10,000 nt of DNA, taken from assembly GCA_009663005.1 (NCBI GenBank), contig CM018889.1:8507966-8517965 (forward strand), written 5' to 3'. This stretch comes from Actinidia chinensis (lineage: Eukaryota; Streptophyta; Magnoliopsida; Ericales; Actinidiaceae). A model generated the notes under the pieces. That model was not told where the DNA came from and ran no database searches. It worked only from the letters and a program-made list of their open reading frames with translations. How positions within the stretch are numbered: the stretch's first letter is position 1; the number at the start of each line of letters is the position of its first letter. Positions 6,706 to 10,000 of the stretch are shown in pieces. A program made the translations under genes and the position numbers.

Positions 6706-7349
6706 CTGCCAAAAAAAAAAGAGGTGAGGTTGGAAGAGTCCTTTATCTATGTTCTGCAACAAAAACTAGGAAGAGCATATTCGTTGAACAATAATAGAAA
6801 ATTTAGGAAGAATAGGGTTCATTAAATTTTCCTATCCGGTATATCCACTTTGCTTTTGAAGTACAAAAATGGGAACACGAATACGTTTGGTATGTGAAGG
6901 GTTAAGTTTGTACAATTTGCACCTTGTACTTGACTACGTTTCACTTGCACTCTTACACTTTCAATTGTGTCAAAACATTGTCAAGTGACACTTTCATCCG
7001 CTCCGCGGTTGGACATTAATTGAACAGAAAGGATGGAAGAGACACATTGATTCTGACCTAAAGTGTAAAAGAATTAATTAACACAATTGGAAGTGATGGT
7101 GCTCGTGGAATTTTGTTAAACTGTGCAAGGGTTTAAAAATGTATTTTCACTAAAAATGACCACTCAGTCATCCTCCAATTTGTTTTTCTTTTCCTTTAAA
7201 AGTTTAATCTTACAGAATTAACCTTCAACAATTTAAAATTGCTTCAAAGCAAAGGTAAAAAAAATTCACATGAAAAGCCGCAAATGTCATGAAGGGACGG
7301 CGGGGTTGGTGGGGTGCCACATTGAATTAGTAGATTAATAACAAGATAT
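6706..7349. other. Non-coding stretch with degenerate repeat words
   Basis: Phrases such as 'acaatttgcaccttgtacttgac' (6911-6933), 'ttacactttcaattgtgtc' (6953-6971) and, inverted, 'aaagtgtaaaag' and 'acacaattgg' (7060-7090) resemble worn-down ends of plant DNA transposons. The pairs are not arranged as a clean foldback. No gene is seen. Confidence 0.3.
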
Positions 7350-7391
7350 GGGGTGGGTTGGATTGGTGAGTGGGTTGGGGTTGGGGCTGGG
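7350..7391 (+). repeat. G-quadruplex-prone tract
   Basis: Runs of three or four G occur at 7350-7353, 7355-7357, 7372-7374, 7377-7380, 7383-7386 and 7389-7391. The last four, separated by only two bases each (GGGTTGGGGTTGGGGCTGGG), satisfy the standard intramolecular quadruplex pattern. It is preceded by G-rich 'gacggcggggttggtggggtg' at 7297-7317. The flanks are AT-rich. Confidence 0.75.
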
Positions 7392-7765
7392 TTTTTAGTC
7401 TTTGTTTTTATATTTTTTTGTTTTTTAGGGAAAGTTTATGTCAGTGTTTTTATTCACAAAGTTTTACTTTTGACTTCTTGTAACTCAAAAAAGAAATAGT
7501 AAATATTTTTTTTAAAAAAAAGCTTGTTCTCAATCTTTTTTTTTTCTTCTTTCTTATTATTTTTCCATTGTATAATAATACCAGATGCCGGCACCAGCTG
7601 GCGATTTTTTACCCCACTCGTTTGAGTTGACTATTTGGAGTCTACGCACCCAATTAATAGGAAATTTATTATTGGATAGGACCACTATAGTATACTTTTC
7701 ATGTAATTTGACTGTTTATTAAAAAATAAACTTTTAAAGGAAATCAATGGTGTTACACTAAATTA
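7392..7765. other. T-rich and A-rich stretch
   Basis: The stretch contains long T runs and a perfect T8A8 palindrome at 7506-7521. A small GC-rich island 'gatgccggcaccagctggcg' sits at 7584-7603. No gene or element boundary is visible. Confidence 0.4.
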
Positions 7766-8474
7766 GTGCAATTATGTCTATTCATCTAACAAAGTGGGTG
7801 AATTTTTCTTTTTATTGATTGAACATATGTGATACCCACATGAAATAATAGAGTAGGAGGGGTCTCAATATAAAATTGGGGTCCCACCTATGTATGTCTT
7901 GCTAAGCTAACTATGATTAGTTGTTGCGACTCCATACTATTGATGTAATTATGTTCACCCAGACCTCATACCATCAAGTGCAATTATGTTCACCCACCTA
8001 ACAAGGTGGGGAATTTATTACCCTCTCCCGTATTAGTTGAAAATATGTGGGATCAAACTGTAGAGTAGAGTGGTCACATCTAAACTGTAGGCCCCCACCT
8101 ATTGCCCTAGTCTTGTTAGCACACTATTGATGTGGGTGTAGGACCCCATGCTATCGAGTACAATTATATTCATTGACCAATAATTGGGTAAACATTCGCC
8201 TTTTTTTTTGGTCAACACATGTGGTCCATATGAAATAGTAGTTCGATCTCATTAAAAGAGTGGTCCCATCTCTTAGGACTTAATAATAAATATGTAATAT
8301 TCACTTTAGGTGATTATAAATTACACTCATTAACAACATGAATGCAATTATGTCATGTGGGTGAATTTACACATTCTTTATTGTTGAAATATGTAGTTCC
8401 AACAGCTTTGAATGAGTCTCATTCAAAGTGGGGAGTCCATGTGTTCAAAAACTCATTCAGAGCTGTGGAGGCAA
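7766..8474. repeat. Satellite-like tandem array, about 180-bp monomers, four copies
   Basis: The monomer start word G(T)(G/A)CAATTATGT recurs at 7766, 7945 (as GTAATTATG), 8158 and 8342, spacings of 179, 213 and 184. The 213 is explained by an extra 33-34 bp duplication: 'cata(c)...gtaattatgttcaccca' is repeated at about 7933-7966 and 7967-7999, placing a second start word at 7978, 180 bp before 8158. Shared internal landmarks in order are a GTGGGTGAATTT-like word, a 'gttgaa(a/c)atatgtg' word, 'gagtgg' or 'gggtcccac', and a 'cata(c/t)...at(c/t)gatg' end. The fourth copy diverges after about 8400. Copies are strongly diverged. Plant centromeric and subtelomeric satellites often have monomers near this length, but a short, eroded array may equally be part of a transposon. 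Confidence 0.65.
8403..8465. repeat. Nested palindromes in the last monomer
   Basis: CTTTGAATGAG (8406-8416) and CTCATTCAAAG (8418-8428) are perfect 11-bp arms around one base. The left arm with its flank, CAGCTTTGAATGAGT (8403-8417), also pairs with ACTCATTCAGAGCTG (8451-8465) at 14 of 15 positions, giving alternative folds. Confidence 0.7.
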
Positions 8475-8934
8475 CATGTGCAACCAATGAGAAGGAGATA
8501 TTATACTCACTTGGTTAGGAGTGAACCTAATTTACTCTTTCATAAAAACGTGAAATACAATGCAGTGGTCATAACCACTAAATAAAATTCTATTAAAGGT
8601 GTGCGTACCCCATACCACCATTTAGCTTAAATGAGCAGGATACTAAAATTGCCAAGTTGGTGTCTCTCTCATTGATTGTAACTGAACTATAACAAATAAG
8701 AAAGGGAAAAATTGTGATGCATTATAAAATCCATATTGATGAAGGAAAAAATCTCCACCTGCTGATCTGAGACGTTCACCTTGCCACTATAAAGATCACG
8801 GTCGCCAGCTGAGTGGACTACATAATTGTAGTCCAAACGCCATTTAACCTGACCCTAAGTGGCCCAAGTTAGTTAATTATGTATTTTTATCATATTCGGA
8901 CTTATAGTCTGTTGATTCATTACAGGTAATGATG
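8475..8934. other. Non-coding stretch with a 9-bp-arm hairpin at 8814-8835
   Basis: TGGACTACA (8814-8822) and TGTAGTCCA (8827-8835) are perfect inverted repeats around TAAT. No other structure and no reading frame of note was found. Confidence 0.5.
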
Positions 8935-9238
8935 AGAAAAAGGCAAAAGGGGGCCAAAAATACACTAAGAGTTCGAACTCCCTTGTTACAGTTCGAAAAG
9001 TGCGAGAGAAACTGAAAAGTGGAAAATCCAGTCCGGAATTTGGCCATAACATTTTACTACGATGTCCATTGAGCTGATAGTTGACGCGTGGGAAGAAGAG
9101 TTAAAGGCTACAATTTTGTACCTTCTAATAGGCATGGCTGATTCGATCTCAAAAGTGGTCAAAATAGAGAAAAAACGTACTGGACAGATTAGGAAGTTTT
9201 GAAGTTTCCTAATCCTATTAGGATTCTAAGTGTGTGCC

Positions 9239-9246
9239 TATAAATA
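9239..9246 (+). promoter_or_regulatory. TATA box
   Basis: TATAAATA lies in the context GTGCCTATAAATACTCC, preceded by the AATCCTATTAGGATT palindrome (9211-9225). A start site near 9270-9280 would be expected. Confidence 0.6.
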
Positions 9247-9313
9247 CTCCTTATCTCTATGCACGAAAATGCTTTAGAGATGCTTTAGTGTAGGGTTTCT
9301 TTCAGTCTTTTAG

Positions 9314-9554
9314 GTGAGGTTTCAGATTATTTTTAGGTATTATTTATTTTTATTAAAAGTTTTAATATTTATCAATTCAAGTCAAATTTTTCATACTGTA
9401 ATGTCTTAATTTTTATTAATGATTTTCTTAGCCAGCTTGCTAGTTTCCCCATTTGGAATTGATGTGAAGGTTGATTGGGGATATAGAGAACATGGAGGTC
9501 TTTTAATATCACCGATTTATTTCTTGATTTTTTCTTCTTTCTTTTTCGTTTCAG
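9314..9554 (+). other. Predicted leader intron, 241 bp
   Basis: A donor TTTTAG|GTGAGG at 9313/9314 and an acceptor CTTTCTTTTTCGTTTCAG|AT ending at 9554 frame an AT-rich segment. It has a long pyrimidine tract (from about 9521) and no competing AG within the last 30 bases. The distance from the TATA box suggests an intron in a 5' leader. This rests on splice-site patterns only. Confidence 0.45.
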
Positions 9555-9555
9555 A

Positions 9556-9738
9556 TACTTTCGAAAAACTGGGACGTCTATATGTTCGATAACATCTTGT
9601 TATTCAAATCGATGATGCCACTACCATGATTAAAACAACCAAGATTTATTTACTTTCGAAACTTGGGAGCCTATATGTCGATAACATCTTTGTGATGCGA
9701 ATCGATGATGCCGCCTTGAGATAACAATCAGATTTATT
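9556..9738 (+). repeat. Tandem duplication, 95-bp and 88-bp copies
   Basis: Copy 1 (9556-9650) and copy 2 (9651-9738) both start TACTTTCGAAA. They share 'ggga..(g/c)ctatatg(t)tcgataacatct' and 'aatcgatgatgcc', and end in GATTTATT. They differ by substitutions and a few indels. Both lie downstream of the predicted intron acceptor. Each contains short ATG-initiated frames of no more than about 15 codons. Confidence 0.8.
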
Positions 9739-9791
9739 CTAAGTAACGTTTATATATTGACTTGCTGGCTCAGTATATACGCTGCTTGTAA

Positions 9792-10000
9792 CGTTATGCG
9801 TGGTTGGGTTCCATAGTGTTGCACGATGAAGTGAAAGAACAATGTTTTAAAGCTAAAGCTTACGAATCCAAGGACCCAGATGTGTCGAAGGAGTTGAGTT
9901 ATAAGAAGCTCCATTGGGATTCCGAGAAACCTAATGTGATGGGATCAATGATTTCGAGTTGTTTTAAGAAGTGTAAATCAATTATTATTTTTTTTAATTT
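9792..10000 (+). CDS. Partial ORF running off the window end, family unknown
   Basis: After a TAA at 9789-9791 one plus-strand frame stays open for 69 codons to the last base of the window. It reads LHDEVKEQCFKAKAYESKDP, then DVSKELSYKKLHWDSEKPNV and MGSMISSCFKKC. The content is Lys/Glu/Ser-rich and hydrophilic with two Cys near the end of the visible part, unlike the Ile/Phe/Asn-rich products of nearby random frames. No ATG lies at its start, so either an upstream exon supplies it (a TTCCATAG acceptor ends at 9815) or it begins at a later ATG. It may be the start of an element-encoded protein or a gene exon. I do not recognise it. Confidence 0.35.

Larger units (their letters stand above)
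8935..9791 (+). mobile_element. Probable LTR/leader region of a retrotransposon, plus orientation
   Basis: Phrases such as 'gtccggaatttggccataacattttactacgatgtcc' broken across 9031-9066, and 'ttgacgcgtgggaagaagag', recall stretches found in the LTRs of plant Ty3/gypsy elements. They are followed by 'gtttcctaatcctattaggatt' and a TATA box. Small inverted repeats (ATTAGGAA/TTCCTAAT, AATCCTA/TAGGATT) lie just upstream of the TATA box. No LTR ends, target duplication or primer-binding site could be fixed, so a cellular gene promoter with leader remains possible. Confidence 0.35.

Noticed and set aside
6577..6762. 61-codon minus-strand ORF
   Set aside because: It reads through the splice-acceptor polypyrimidine tract (a run of Phe) and is in a different frame from the more protein-like exon at 6626-6705.
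6903..7131. Possible foldback transposon
   Set aside because: CAATTGTGT/ACACAATTG and TACACTTT/AAAGTGTA are inverted pairs, but their order is not that of nested arms, and no end repeats or target duplication were found.

Overview
The window looks like nuclear DNA of a flowering plant, probably a eudicot. It is AT-rich, has plant-type splice signals, is dense in transposon remnants, and contains no prokaryote-style gene, rRNA, tRNA or CRISPR array. Species cannot be determined from the sequence alone. No complete gene is visible. The window is intergenic or intronic DNA holding broken gene pieces among nested mobile elements.

Layout: 1-600 has a Z-DNA-prone dinucleotide tract and a relic of a GAACCG/CGGTTC plant repeat. 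1049-1672 is a decayed three-copy repeat leading straight into a first-exon-like fragment (1658-1851). That fragment resembles the N-terminus of plant TBC/Rab-GAP (TBC1D15-like) proteins but is frameshifted. 2010-4437 is a pile of four unrelated elements: a short CAGTGGCGGA element flanked by 13-bp repeats, a minus-strand copia-like LTR with a TATA box, a 509-bp hAT-type non-autonomous element with a perfect 8-bp target duplication, and a minus-strand gypsy-like LTR with a TATA box.

4438-6800 is mostly non-coding. It has two short minus-strand coding-like stretches (5323-5592 with one internal TAG, and 6626-6705 with a good splice acceptor), one unrecognised plus-strand ORF (5727-6152) and a 20-bp-stem hairpin. 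7350-7391 is a G-quadruplex-prone tract. 7766-8474 is a degenerate satellite-like array of about 180-bp monomers.

8935-10000 looks like a plus-strand transcription unit, probably derived from an LTR retrotransposon. It has a TATA box, a convincing leader intron (9314-9554), a 95/88-bp tandem duplication, and an open reading frame running off the window end.

The best candidates for something new are the hAT element with two direct copies of a foldback end module, the 180-bp satellite-like array, the TATA/intron/tandem-repeat/ORF unit at the right edge, and the minus-strand gene relic at 5323-5592. Family assignments come from memory of motifs and were not checked by any search.
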